A DNA stretch of 64,000 bases from Aurantiochytrium sp. KH105 (lineage: Eukaryota > Sar > Bigyra > Thraustochytrida > Thraustochytriidae), in assembly GCA_003116975.1 (NCBI GenBank), contig BGKB01000084.1, positions 124,001 to 188,000 on the forward strand. The letters are read 5' to 3'. The notes under the pieces are model-generated. The model worked only from the letters and a program-made list of their open reading frames with translations. It was not told the DNA's origin and did no database searches. The number at the start of each line of letters is the position of its first letter. Within the stretch, counting starts at the first letter, position 1. Shown one piece after another: positions 36,460-48,056 of this stretch. A program made the translations under genes and the position numbers.

Positions 36460-38235
36460 TTAACGCGATCCGGAGAGAGCCGAGTTTGCGGCCCACTCTG
36501 GAAATTCGGTAAGGTCGCCAAAGACAGTTCCGGTGATGAAGGGAAAGGCAATGGCAAGAATCATACCAACAATCTTGAGGGCCATACCGCCCTTGATCAT
36601 GTCGTAAAAGGTGACACGGCCCGTGGCGAAGGCAATGGCCATGGGCGGAGTCGACGTCGGGAGCAGGAAGGCCAGCGAGGCGGCAATCGTGGCGGGAAGT
36701 GCGAGCAGGAGCGGGTTGATTTGCTTCTCGATGGCCAACTGAAAGAGGATGGGGCTAAAGATGGTGACAGAAGCGACGTTAGAGATGAGCTCAGTGATGA
36801 CTGCCACGAGAATGACAACAATGGCCACGAGAGCAACATCAGAAAACTCGGTCGCAGAAGCAATGACGTAGCTGACCTCCGCAGAGAGACCGCTCGAAGC
36901 AATGGCAGTGGCCATAGCGAAACCAGCGCCAAGAAGCAGAATGACACCCCAGGGCAGACGCTTGAAGCAGGACTCGTCGAGAAGCATTTCGCCAGGGCGC
37001 TGGGAGCTGGGGATCCAAAAGAGAGCAATAGCGCCGATGATGGCAACGACACTGTCATCCACGTACTCGTCCCAGTCATTGGCAGGGTCCGCGGCGTCGC
37101 AGTCGTACTTGTTCGTGTACTGCTCATCACTGCAGTAGCCGAGGTACGGCTCAATCGCATAGGGAGTGACGAGCCAAATGGCCACCATGAGAAAGAGGAC
37201 GAGGCCGAGTACCTTTTCGTCGCGCGAAACGGGGCCAAGCTCCTCGCGCTCGCGCTGCAGATTGGCGGTGTTGAGGTTGAGGTTGATGCCACGAAGGTAG
37301 ATGAAGGTGAGCGAAGCCCATGCAGTGGCGACCATAAGAATGGCAATGGGCATAGCAAATCCCATCCAGGTCTGAAAGTTCACGGTAACTTGAGGAAAAG
37401 TGCCGGTGACGAGAAGGGAAAAGGCAAGGTTGGCGCCAGTACCGATGAGCGTACCGCAGCCACCGCAGGTGGCAGCGAGGGCAACGCCGAGAAGCGCAGC
37501 CTTTTCGAAGCGGCGGCCATCGGGCGAGTCGATGCGGCCCTCAAGAAAACCTTGAATGACGGGGAGCATGAGCAAAGTCGAAGACGTGTTGCTGGCAAAC
37601 ATGGAAACGATGGCCGTGATGACCATGAAGCCGAGCAGCACAATCTTGGGGTTCGTGCCGCAGTACCGAAGAGCCCAAAGCGCGAAACGTTTGTGGGCCA
37701 TGGCGTCCTCGATGGCCATGACGACAAAGAAGGCGCCGAGCGTGAGGAACGAGGTATGGTTTAGGTACTGATGGGCGAGCGTGCCGGCGCGCTCGACGCT
37801 TCCGAGAGGGTAAAGCACAAGGGGCATGAGCGTGGTGACGGTGATGGGGCAAGTTTCACAGATCCACATGACGACGATGAAGATGGTGCCTGCGAGAGCA
37901 TCGTTGGCCTTGGGGTGTTCGTCAGAGATCTCCACAAAGCAAAAGATGATGGCAAGCAGAGGGCCGAGCACAAAGCCGATCTTTTGCATGAGCGTGAACT
38001 GCTTCCAGTAGCCATGCGTGTAGGTTTCCCAGCAGTCGGCATCCTGGCGCTTAGCCACAACCTCCTTTTTGGGACGCCCGTAGCTCGTAGCGGGCTTCGA
38101 GGGTGTTTCTTCGGCCTGGCCTGCCTCCGTGTCCTTATCAAGCTGCTGGAACGAGGTCTGCATCGAGCTCGCCGACTCGGGCTCGACAGCTCCTTGCTCC
38201 ATCTCGCGGGACATGGTTTGATTTTGAGGCAACAT
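36460..38235 (-). CDS. SLC13/DASS-family anion symporter, copy 1
   Basis: Predicted Na+-coupled dicarboxylate/sulfate symporter of the plasma or an organelle membrane. 591 aa from ATG 38235 (MLPQNQTM), chosen because all four paralogues start with MLPxx or MLSQ followed by an acidic ExE-QGxVxPES block; the longer frame begins with TTG. About eleven or more hydrophobic segments start near residue 83. Family motifs: first hairpin SNT at 215-217, TCGGCGTLIGTGANL about 256-270, second hairpin SNV at 485-487, and LLPTSTPPMAIAF about 524-536. An acidic luminal or extracellular loop carries a Cys pair, C368 and C379. Transported ion cannot be read from sequence. Closest to copy 2, with long identical DNA stretches. 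Confidence 0.93.
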   Translation of the reverse strand: MLPQNQTMSREMEQGAVEPESASSMQTSFQQLDKDTEAGQAEETPSKPATSYGRPKKEVVAKRQDADCWETYTHGYWKQFTLMQKIGFVLGPLLAIIFCFVEISDEHPKANDALAGTIFIVVMWICETCPITVTTLMPLVLYPLGSVERAGTLAHQYLNHTSFLTLGAFFVVMAIEDAMAHKRFALWALRYCGTNPKIVLLGFMVITAIVSMFASNTSSTLLMLPVIQGFLEGRIDSPDGRRFEKAALLGVALAATCGGCGTLIGTGANLAFSLLVTGTFPQVTVNFQTWMGFAMPIAILMVATAWASLTFIYLRGINLNLNTANLQREREELGPVSRDEKVLGLVLFLMVAIWLVTPYAIEPYLGYCSDEQYTNKYDCDAADPANDWDEYVDDSVVAIIGAIALFWIPSSQRPGEMLLDESCFKRLPWGVILLLGAGFAMATAIASSGLSAEVSYVIASATEFSDVALVAIVVILVAVITELISNVASVTIFSPILFQLAIEKQINPLLLALPATIAASLAFLLPTSTPPMAIAFATGRVTFYDMIKGGMALKIVGMILAIAFPFITGTVFGDLTEFPEWAANSALSGSR

Positions 38236-38456
38236 GGTTGACTGCTGCTGCTGCTGCGCTTGTTCTTGATTAATGAGACCCGCCTTGTTTTGCTCTTGAG
38301 GGTTTGCTGCTGCTTTGCAGTTCGGGTTTTGCTTTGCAGATGCGCGCGGCACGGCGCTACGCGAGCAGTCGAGGCTTGGCGGACGGTTCAAGGTCCATAT
38401 GCTGTTATTTATTTATGGACCTGGTGGCTGAGCCGCGAGGGCCTGTTTGAGAGGAC

Positions 38457-38616
38457 CAGAGGGTTCACTCGCTGGATGTCTCTGCAACCCTCTCTTGGGA
38501 CTCTGGTACTCGAAGAATGCCTGACGAGAGGGCGTTCGCGAGAAAAGGCTAGAGGGCTCACCCCATGGGTGTCTCTGCAACCCTCTCTTGGGACTCTAAG
38601 AGAATCAGATGTGAGT
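38457..38616. repeat. Imperfect tandem repeat, period 93 bp
   Basis: Two copies share GTCTCTGCAACCCTCTCTTG (starting 38478 and 38571) plus GGGACTCT. The unit starts with AGAGGG and TCAC; substitutions are concentrated in its middle. It lies about 220 bp upstream of the SLC13 copy 1 start codon. Confidence 0.85.
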
Positions 38617-39280
38617 GGAGGGAGCAGAGGGGCTTGCTTCCTTCCGAAGTTGCTGCAACTCTTGGCACTTGCGCGCGGCCAGCGCCAATGTGCCAAGAGT
38701 AAAGTTCGGCCCGTGCAACAAGCAGCCGCAGCAGTACCTACACAACCGCTGCGCTCGTGAGGAGCGGGCCGCGAAGTGCCGGTGCGGACGGATCTCGCCC
38801 CGGCGCTGCAGGCATGCAGCGCAGTTGCATCCCTCGCCAGCACTCTGCGTCCCTGAACATACATGCATGCGTGCGTGCAGGCAGGCAGGCAAGCGGGCCA
38901 GCAGCCAGACAGCTAGCTGCAGGTGCCACAGTTGATGTCCTCGGGCTCGTGGCCTCGAGATCATCTTCAGGCCTTCCACAAAACTTCTCTCCGTCCGGCC
39001 GCATCGCGCCCTCCATCCACCCGTCCATCCGTCCGTGCCTGCGTCCGTGCGCGCGTCCGTGCGTCTCGCTGCAGCTGCTTGCGCCGCCTTCGGATGCACG
39101 CGCTCCAGGCCGCGCCAGCAGCAGCCAGCTGCAGCTAGCACTCCCTCTCACTCACTCCCTTCCTTCCGTATGCCACCGGCGAAAAGTGAACCCGGCGCAG
39201 CCCACAGTCCGCGTGGCCAGCAGCCTCTCTGCTCGGCCGCTCTCTCTCCCGCGCGATCGCTTTCTTTTATTCGCCTGCGG

Positions 39281-39390
39281 TGCTTGCTCGCCTGCTTGCT
39301 TGCTTGCATGCTTGCTTGCTGGCTTGCTTGCTTGCTTGCTTGCTTGGTTGCTTGGTTGCTTGCTTGATTGCTTACTTGTTGCTTGGGCTG
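39281..39390. repeat. (CTTG)n microsatellite
   Basis: Degenerate run of about 25 CTTG/CTTGC units with CATG, CTGG and TTGG variants. It explains the Leu/Ala/Cys-rich open frames at this place. Confidence 0.88.
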
Positions 39391-40556
39391 GCTTGGCCCC
39401 AGAGTCCCCGGCGCGGCGCAGAGGCTGGCGCCTGTCGTGCTGCACTGGCCGCGGCCGGCGACAGCCGCTGGCGACGACAGCGACCGACGATTGCTTGCCG
39501 GAACTGACACAGTAACTAGCCAGCTGTTCAACCGCCCGCATCCAGCCGCGGCGGCTCGGCGGGCGCCCGCATCCTGGATCCGCCGCGCTTTCTTTTTCTC
39601 CCTCCCACCGCCACACGATCGGGGACGGGAGGAGCCAGACGGGATCGGGCTGAAGGGCCGCTGCGGTAGGGCTGGGGAAGATGCTCTGCGGGAGCGGGCA
39701 GGCCGCATCGACTGTGAATGTCTCAGCGCCGAGCACGCGGGATCTGCAGCTGCAGCGGCAGCAGGCGACGCCCTCGTCTCCGCCGCGGGAGGCTCCGGGC
39801 CGCCCGCTCTCTCCGTCGCCGGGTCCAGGATCGCGCTCGCGGCTGCGGCGGCGGAGCCGTCATCTCATCTATCCGCGACGACCGCCAACTCATCCACGAG
39901 CAGCAGCAGCTGCTGCTGCCGTCGCGAGATCCACCGCGGCGCTTCTGCTTTTCCCAGCTACGCCAAGGCTACTCTACTGGGAACACCGCCCCGGCTCGGA
40001 CGGGCCCCTCTTTCTTTTCATCGCTGCCACCACGCAGGAGCGCCCTCGGTACACCCTGTCTCCACACGAACGAGTCGACGGCCGCGCCTTCCTTCCGCCA
40101 CGCGCTGCGGGGGAGCGCTGTGGAGGAGGGGGGAAAGAACGAAAAATGGTGCCAAACACGGGGCCGTGGAGAGGGGACTGACGGCAGGGGTCTTCACACG
40201 TCTTGGACTCATGTGGGGACGGAGGGCGTCGGTCGCGGTCTCCTTGCTCTCACCCGATTCGCGTGAGCGAGCAAAGGCAGCAGAGAATAAGCAAGGCAGC
40301 GGGGCTAAGCAGCTATCTGCCGGCCGAGGTAGGCGATTCTTCGCTTTTCTGAGCGGCTTCGGAGCTTGCTTGCCCTGTGCAGCTCTGCCTAGCCGTATCT
40401 TGGTTCCGGTCCATAGAAATGATTGCGCGCGTTGCGCGTGCAATAACCAGCAACGCCTGAGCTGCCGGGAGAAAGAAACGGTCCGCTCAACTCAGGACCA
40501 GAAGTCTGGCTGATTGCGTCGCCGGGTCATTGGCCTTCGTCTTCAATCCGAAGCTG

Positions 40557-40592
40557 CGAATGAATGGATGGATGGATGCATGGATGGATGGT
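40557..40592. repeat. (ATGG)n microsatellite
   Basis: Run of GAATGGATGG units with one ATGC variant; a further ATGAATGGATGA block follows at 40610-40625. Confidence 0.85.
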
Positions 40593-40780
40593 GGCATAGA
40601 TACATGAAGACGAATGAATGGATGATCAAGCGCCCGCACGAGCGACAGCAAGCGGCAGCAAACGGCCGAGCTCGAGCGAATGAATTGATAAACGATCGAA
40701 TGCGATCGAGCACCAGACAGGACAGCTGGGACAGTGAGGCTGGCACGATTCAATCCACGGTGGCTGGCTGGCTGGTTGGC

Positions 40781-40812
40781 CACCCCCCCCCCCCCTCCCC
40801 CTCCCCTCCCCC
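40781..40812. repeat. C-homopolymer-rich tract
   Basis: About 14 consecutive C followed by CCCCTCCCCCTCCCC blocks. The opposite strand carries G runs that could form a G-quadruplex. Confidence 0.85.
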
Positions 40813-42803
40813 GTCCCATTTGTTGCGACCAGGGCTTCGCCTGCCCTCGCCCTCGACCAGGAGGGAAGCGGCGCGTGCGCCACGACGTATGCGACACTTT
40901 TCTTCCACGTTGCGCATTCAGGCAGGAGCAGCAGCGTCAGAAGCAGGAGAATTTATTGCACCCGACATCTGTTTGCGTCTCGTTAAAAGACTCGCTTTGC
41001 TGAGCGCAGTTTCTGCGAGCAGTTTCTGCGACGTCCTAGGAAATAACCTAGCGCGAGCCCTCATTTTCAGAGAGGAAGAAGCTATCGTCGGACGGTGTTG
41101 AGTTGGAAAGCGCCGAAGGCCGCATGAAGGCCCGGTCGCGAGGAAAGGGAAAAATTTGCACCTTCATCGGAGTGAAGGGAGCAACTCGCTTTACTTGCTC
41201 ATATTGGCATTCACTGACAAGAAAAAAGGTAACCTGGGGCACTCTGATGCGATTACAAGAATGCGGGATCAAACCAGGCGCAAGAACGGCGCGCGCGTTC
41301 TGTGTGCTTTTATCTATGGATGGCCAAGCGCAGGAAGTGACCCACCCGGTTTCAATCGCAGCGCTATGACGCTGAGAGGAGCGACGACGCCTTGGAACCA
41401 GTAGTTATTTGTCTCCTCGGGAGGATCATGATTACAAGAATGCGAATTCAAAAGAGCTCACACGAGCCTTAAGGAGGGCGAGTTCATTGTAAACCAATGG
41501 ATCATTTGCTTTCGGCCATTCACGAACGTTTTTGGAGGGTGAAGCGTCCTGCATGAGTTTCAATGGCTTGAGACCAATGTTTGAGAGAGTGATGTGCTTG
41601 CGAGAGTGCCGGTGCTCTCTGAACTGGTCCTTTTCATCGTCGATTCACTGTGCCTCGTGCCTCGGGGCAATTTCTCCCTGATGCCAACTTCAAGTGCTGC
41701 ACCCGCCTGCGTGAGGCTCATTTCTTTTTCGTATACGTTACAAAAAGTAAATGGAAACGCCTCCTCTTTTCTCCTTGCGCGCTCAGTTCTCCCGAGCAGT
41801 GCGATAGCGTGGGCCAAGTGCTAAATCTATCGTGCATGAGAAAGTTGTCGGCGTTGGGGTTACCTAACGCTCCCGTGCTGGTCGGAGACCTGGGCCAAAT
41901 GCCAGGACCGAGGCCTCTTTCCGGTCCAGCCGAAAAAAAGGAAAGTTGCTTGCGTGCGTGCTGGTCAGGGACGTGGGCCAAACGACAAATCATTTCGTCG
42001 AGCCGCAATAAAAAGATTCACCAGCATACGCTATTGCTGCAGCAACTGCGCAAGTAGCCAAGACGATTCAGTTCTCAACTGCTACTACAACTGCGCGCAG
42101 GACTGAGCGTGCATGTCCAGAGCAAGGGACAAGGTTATTTCATGGCCCGAACCATCGCGGGCCAAAAGGTAGCGTGACAGCCTTGCACGCGCACTTTGGT
42201 CGGCTTCTTGCAGTTTTCAAAAAGGAGATCCGTCCCGTGCCTTCTGCCATCAATTCACACCAGCTCAAAAAAGCTTCACTTTGCCATCGACTATTTTGCC
42301 GTCCCCACAAGTTTTACTCCCTCGAAATCACTCTCCCTCGTGATTTGAACTTGACATGGCCCCACTGCACTCATTAATGAAACTGATTCATTATTCACAC
42401 GGCAAGTGAGGGGGCCGGAAGTGCGTTGAAATCAGTTTCTCCGACGCAAAAGAAATGGGCCGCTTCCTTTTTCTAATCGCCACGCCAAGCTAGGAGGCAC
42501 GTGGCGTACAAGCACACGAGACGAGGTTTTGCAACTTAAATTAGGGCTCAGCTTGCTTGAGCATGCTTGAGCACGGCAAGGGCACTTAGATTATCAACAA
42601 GTGCAACTTAGGCTGCTGGAAATGCGACAATCATGTGTCCCTCTTCTTTTTCGTTCACGAATCAGCATTTGTAAATTGGAAGCGGTCTCGTAAAGTTCTG
42701 GTCCTTGTTCTTCTTGGACGTGTGAACAGCGGGTAAGGAACCGAACGCAATATTTTGCGTTGCTCCCAGGCGAGTGAAACACCGAAGCAACGGCTCCTCG
42801 GAT

Positions 42804-43137
42804 TCTACGCTCATAATGCGAGTTCGGATTTGCAAGGCCACAACCCAGCCTTGCTTGAAGGTGCTTGAGACTTGTTGCTAGAGACTTGTTGCAAAGCTGT
42901 TGCGTGGGAATGACGACGAAAGCAGACTTTTGCTTTCCAATGGGCGAAAGTGTATGGAGGTGGCTTCTCAGATTCTATGTTCATCCTTGAATTCGAAATT
43001 GCAAGGCCACATCCCAGCCTCTGCAGGCAGACTTTTGCTTTCCAATGGGCGAAAGTGTATGGAGGTGGCTTCTCAGATTCTATGTTCATCCTTGAATTCG
43101 AAATTGCAAGGCCACATCCCAGCCTCTGCAGGCAGAT
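42804..43137. repeat. 105-bp tandem duplication, two identical units plus a degenerate upstream copy
   Basis: Units 42922-43026 and 43027-43131 look identical base for base, followed by a partial third start (GCAGA). A diverged partial copy precedes them at about 42804-42861 (ATTCTACGCTCAT and GCAAGGCCACAACCCAGCC). Identity of the two units points to recent duplication or gene conversion. The unit is divisible by three, so frames stay open through it, but I see no evidence of coding. Confidence 0.92.
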
Positions 43138-44073
43138 CTTTGGGGAAATCAGAGAGAAATATGCACGCTTGAAGATGCTGCAGACGTGTTGCAAAGCTTT
43201 TACATGGGCATGGCAACGAACGCTGACTTTCGCATTGCTTTCGACTATGAAAATTATCGACGCAATGACTTATCGGGTCCTATGCGGAATCCATGATAAC
43301 GAACCATAGTTGCAAAGCGATCTCTCAGCCTTCACAGCCAACAAATTCTCAGGAGGACAAGGAAATCGAACGGAATTGGTATGCAGGAAATTTGCTGCAA
43401 ATCTGCTGCTCCCGAAGACGCGTCAAGGCTTTTACGAAGGGTTCGAAACAAGTACTCTTCACTGTTGCAACGCTATAGACATATTGAGAAGCTGCTATTC
43501 TGAAAATCTTCGCAAGCTTTGCGCGACGACGGAGTACAAAGTTGCTTTTCAAGTCTGAAATGCGAAGACTTATTGCAAAGATGCTGTCCTTGAAAGCGCG
43601 TCAAGACCTTTACGAAGTGACTAGTACGAAAATTTTGCAAGGATCCGCTTGTTCTATGTGTCAATAGCGTAGATGGAGGCTTGCAGAGTTGCACAAATAT
43701 ACATCATGCGATGGTGCTAGATCAAGAAGCTCAATTGAAGATCTTCTGTCATTTCTAGTTGCCTTGATCTTTTCCAAATGCACCTCTCAAGTGCATACCG
43801 TGCTTAATCGTGGGCGCGCTTTGCATCTCGGGTGCGCATCTTACTTACTTTGCAAGTGCTCGCTTCACTTTTTGCGAGTTGGGAGAGACCTTTTGCATTT
43901 TTGTAGAAGCTCAGCGAGCTTGCATCGTCAAGGCCTTCTTTTTCGCAGTCAAAGATGACGTAACGCACGCGACACTGTCCTCTGAATGAGCAACAAAAGC
44001 AAGCGAATGAGAACGAAAGCAAAGATGATGAGAGATAAACGGTAGAATATGATGCAAATTATTGATGGGGTGT

Positions 44074-45864
44074 TTATGCAGCTCCGAGGTTCGAGTTCTG
44101 AGCCCAGACAGGGTACTCCGAGAGATCGCCAAAGACAGTTCCGGTGATGAAGGGGAAGCCAATGGCGAGAACCATACCAACAAGTTTGAGGGCCATACCG
44201 CCCTTGATCATGTCGTAAAAGGTGACACGGCCCGTGGCGAAGGCAATGGCCATGGGCGGCGTCGACGTCGGGAGCAGGAAGGCCAGCGAGGCGGCAATCG
44301 TGGCGGGAAGAGCGAGCAGCAGCGGGTTGATCTCCTTGTCAACGGCCAGCTGGAAGAGAATGGGACTGAAAATGGTCACAGAAGCGACGTTAGAGATGAG
44401 CTCGGTGATGACTGCCACGAGGACAACGACAATGGCAACGAGAGCAATGTCAGAGAATGCAGTTGCAGAAGCAATGACGTTGCTGACTTCGGAGGAAAGG
44501 CCACTCGAGTCAATGGCAGTGGCCATAGCAAAACCAGCACCAAGAAGCAGAATGACACCCCAGGGCAGACGCTTGAAGCAGGACTCGTCGAGAAGCATTT
44601 CGCCAGGGCGCTGGGAGCTGGGGATCCAAAAGAGAGAAATGGCGCCGATGATGGCAACGACACTGTCATCCACGTACTCGTCCCAGGAGTTTGCAGGGTC
44701 GGCAGCATCGCAGTCGTACTTGTTCGTGTACTGCTCATCATTGCAGTAGCCGAGATACGGCTCAATCGCATAGGGAGTGACGAGCCAAATGGCCACCATG
44801 AGAAAGAGGACGACGCCGAGTACCTTTTCGTCGCGCGAAACGGGGCCAAGCTCCTCGCGCTCGCGCTGCAGAGAGGACGTGTTGAGGTTGAGGTTAATGC
44901 CACGAAGGTAGATGAAGGTGAGCGAAGCCCATGCGGTAGCAACCATGATGAAGGCAATTGGCATAGCAAATCCCATCCAGGTCTGAAAGTTCACAGGGAC
45001 CTGTGAAAAGGTGCCAGTGACGAGAAGGGAAAAGGCAAGGTTGGCGCCAGTACCGATGAGCGTACCGCAGCCACCGCAGGTGGCAGCGAGCGAGACCCCG
45101 AGAAGCGCAGCCTTTTCGAAGCGCTGGCCATCGGGCGAGTTGATGCGGCCCTCCAGAAGACCTTGAATGACGGGGAGCATGAGCAAGGTCGCAGAAGTGT
45201 TGCTGGCAAACATGGAAACGATGGCCGTGATGACCATGAAGCCGGCCAGCACAATCTTCGGGTTCGTACCGCAAAAGCGCAGAGCCCACAGTGCAAAGCG
45301 CTTGTGGGCCATGGCGTCCTCGATGGCCATGACGACAAAGAAGGCGCCGAGCGTGAGGAACGAGGTATGGTTCAGGTACTGATGGGCGAGCGTGCCGGCG
45401 CGCTCGACGCTTCCGAGAGGGTAAAGCACAAGGGGCATGAGCGTGGTGACGGTGATGGGGACGGTTTCGCAGATCCACATGACGACGATGAAGATGGTGC
45501 CTGCGAGAGCATCGTTGGCCTTGGGATGTTCATCGGAGATCTCCACAAAGCAGAAGATGATGGACAGGAGAGGGCCGAGCACGAAGCCGATCTTTTGCAT
45601 GGTCGTGAACTGCTTCCAGTAGCCATGCGTGTAGGTTTCCCAGCAGTCGGCATCCTGGCGCTTAGCCACAACCTCCTTCTTGGGACGCCCGTAGCTCGTA
45701 GTTGTAGCTTGGGGAGTGGCTTCGGCATCATTCTTGGCGCCCTCGTCGCTGTCAATCTGAAATGAAGCTGGCATAGACGCCATCGACTCTGGCTGCACGG
45801 CACCTCCCTCGAGCTCGCGGTTGTAGTCGCGGTCGCGCTGCATCTCCTCGTTCGGGGGCAGCAT
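44074..45864 (-). CDS. SLC13/DASS-family anion symporter, copy 2
   Basis: 596 aa, ATG 45864 (MLPPNEEMQRDRDYNRELEGG). Same plan as copy 1: cytoplasmic N-terminus with AVQPES and the basic TSYGRPKKEVVAKRQDADC block, first SNT hairpin (MFASNTSATLLML), TCGGCGTLIGTGANL, the two-Cys acidic loop (GYCNDEQYTNKYDCDAAD), the second hairpin ELISNVASVTIF and LLPTSTPPMAIAF. Differences from copy 1 cluster at the two termini and just before the second hairpin (AIDSSGLSSEVSNVIA). The DNA is nearly identical to copy 1 over long blocks, e.g. around 44560-44660 against 36940-37040, so this pair is the youngest duplication in the array. Substrate unknown. Confidence 0.93.
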   Translation of the reverse strand: MLPPNEEMQRDRDYNRELEGGAVQPESMASMPASFQIDSDEGAKNDAEATPQATTTSYGRPKKEVVAKRQDADCWETYTHGYWKQFTTMQKIGFVLGPLLSIIFCFVEISDEHPKANDALAGTIFIVVMWICETVPITVTTLMPLVLYPLGSVERAGTLAHQYLNHTSFLTLGAFFVVMAIEDAMAHKRFALWALRFCGTNPKIVLAGFMVITAIVSMFASNTSATLLMLPVIQGLLEGRINSPDGQRFEKAALLGVSLAATCGGCGTLIGTGANLAFSLLVTGTFSQVPVNFQTWMGFAMPIAFIMVATAWASLTFIYLRGINLNLNTSSLQREREELGPVSRDEKVLGVVLFLMVAIWLVTPYAIEPYLGYCNDEQYTNKYDCDAADPANSWDEYVDDSVVAIIGAISLFWIPSSQRPGEMLLDESCFKRLPWGVILLLGAGFAMATAIDSSGLSSEVSNVIASATAFSDIALVAIVVVLVAVITELISNVASVTIFSPILFQLAVDKEINPLLLALPATIAASLAFLLPTSTPPMAIAFATGRVTFYDMIKGGMALKLVGMVLAIGFPFITGTVFGDLSEYPVWAQNSNLGAA

Positions 45865-46121
45865 GGTCTCTCAGACGAGGACTCCGTTCCCACTGACACT
45901 GGCAATGTCTGAGCTTGCCGAGGCGCAACTCTGAATTCGTTTCTTTTGCGTCTTTATTCGGCTGTCGCGGGTTGGATGATTCGGTTTTGGTTTTGCTTTC
46001 GGACTGGATTCGGCCGTAGCCGCGCGCGCCGCGCGTGGATGCTTTTGCTCTCTTGATTGGCTACGGCTGCGTCCGTTTCCCAGTGCTACCTGGGAGGGTT
46101 TGAGAGAAAAGGAGCAAGTAT

Positions 46122-46162
46122 GCGAGCGAGCGAGCGAGCGAGCGTGCGTGCGCGCGCGCGTG
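46122..46162. repeat. (GCGA)n/(GCGT)n microsatellite
   Basis: Run of GCGA units changing to GCGT and then CG dinucleotides, about 260 bp upstream of the SLC13 copy 2 start codon. Confidence 0.85.
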
Positions 46163-48008
46163 ATCTCGGATTTCCCGCGAAGGACGATGGATTCCCGGGG
46201 AAGCCCTTTCGTTTGTGCTCTTCCCATTTTATGTCAGTATAAAAAATATGAAAAATCGCTGGGCTGGTGGCCGTGCTACCCTGCCACTGCCACTGGTGCC
46301 GTGCTTCCTAGAGATCATCGGCGAAGAATATTGCACCGCCGTGTCGCGTCGCATACTTCTCGGCCGGTCGCGCACGCGTCTTCTTCCCGCCATCATGTCG
46401 ACTGGCCCTGAGGGCGCAGTTGCTGCTCGCCGCCGCAGATGCACGCGCAGTTGCGTCCACGCGCCCTGACGCGCGCGAGGCCTCGTCCGCCGCGTCCCGT
46501 CACCGCGTCCCGTCGCCGCGTCCCGTCGCCGCGCCCCGTCGCCGGTCTCGCGCCGCCTGCCGATCCACATCGCGGTCCAGCTGGTCCCGACTTGTCTCTG
46601 AGTAGACAGGTTACACTTGTCTCCTCTACGCTGTGGCGCGGGAAGACTAAGCGGCGACGTATTTTCGATAAAAGAAGGAAATAGAAGAAAGATTACGCTG
46701 TCACTGCTTGCTCTTTTCGATCAATCGTGCCAGTCTTTAGCTTCGCGCCATCCGCCCAGGCCCGGGCGCATGTTGGACGGACTGCTGGCGCGATTCGCCT
46801 CGCCTCGATTGGGGACGAGAGAAGAACGCGCGGAAGCTCGGAGCGCCGCCGGGTCGCGCCGTGGGTTCCTTCAACGCGAGCCGTAGGGCTCCAGCGGCCG
46901 CGCGCTTTGGAACGAGCGCGTTGCCGTCGGCAGCTGCACCGCTGCGGCCGGCCGGCCGGCCGGCAGGCAGAGCAGGTCGACAGATGGGGTCGTGCTCTGG
47001 GCTCCGAGCGACGCCGGAAGTGAATGAAGCTCGAGATGAAAAAGCGAGCGCCGCGTCGCGTCTGTACGAGCGACGGCGTCGAGCGCGCGGGGCGACGACG
47101 CCATCGTGATTGGGGACAACTCGCTGTCGACGTCGGGTTTAGCCTGCACGGCGAGGACGGACGATTTCGAAAAGAAAAAAAGAAAGAAAGAAGAACTAAC
47201 AGTGAAGAAGAGCAAGAAGAAAAGCGCTCCCCCTTCCCTTCCCTTCGTCCGACTACGCGGAGACGGACTCCGCCGCCGCGCTCGATCGCGGCGCTCCGAG
47301 CGAGGCGCATTGTCGTGTGCGGAACGGCCTCGCGGCCGCACACGCAGCGTCTGCCGCATTGCATCGCATCGCATCGCGCGCGAAATTGGCATCGGCTGCA
47401 GCTGATGCTCCACGTTCAAGTTCCTGAGCTCTGCGAGTCGAGGCTTTCTCCGCGTTTTCGAAAACCGGACCAGCCACCGCTCCAGAGACCGGAGCCGGAA
47501 GCTGTGGTTCAGTACGACTGTAGGTACCGTATGTGGAATCATCCCTTCCCACATCCCGCAGCCTCGGGAAGGAAGAAGCTGAGCCTTGGAAGAGGAGGGA
47601 TTTATTTCTTTTCCTCTCCTCTCGCGCGTGGCCAGCGGGAAAAAGAAAAAAAGAAAGAATTAAAGAAAGAGGAACTTCGATTTGAAAAATTAAGCAACGG
47701 TGCGATCATCAATCTAGTCTACTCTCATCTCACTGCATCGTCGCCGGCTATGCCAATGATTGCGGCAGCACTCGAGACCGGTCGGTTCCAGTCCCCTCGT
47801 CCGTCCGCCACCATTCGCTCGTTCGTTCGATCGATCTGCAGCTTCGAGGCGAGGCCGTTCTCAAGCTCTTGGCGCGAGACGAGATGCAGGCAGCGGCCAG
47901 CGGATGCAGCAGCTGCAGGCGACAGGCTGTCTGGTTTGCAATGGAAGCTCTTCAGCGCATGCAGGACAGACGTGCACCAGCATGAACGAACGCTCCACTC
48001 CGCTTCGT

Positions 48009-48056
48009 CGACAAGACGTAGCAGCAGCAGCAGCAGCAGCAGCAGCTGCTGCTGCT
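48009..48056. repeat. (AGC)n followed by (CTG)n, palindromic triplet tract
   Basis: About nine AGC units run into CTGCTGCTG. The two halves are complementary, so the tract can fold as a hairpin. Confidence 0.9.

Larger units (their letters stand above)
38236..44073. other. 5.8-kb spacer between SLC13 copies 1 and 2
   Basis: No convincing gene on either strand. The left third (38.2-41.0 kb) is GC-rich with TGCT, GGAT and C-run microsatellites; the right two thirds (41.0-44.0 kb) are AT-richer with minisatellites and many short TTGC/GCAAG motifs. The left end must contain the promoter of copy 1. Open frames here are short or repeat-driven and share nothing with known families that I can recognise. 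Confidence 0.6.

Noticed and set aside
38236..38391. N-terminal extension of SLC13 copy 1 (and likewise of copy 3, 54061-54243)
   Set aside because: Both begin with TTG and share nothing with the paralogues, whereas the internal ATG aligns with the start of copies 2 and 4.
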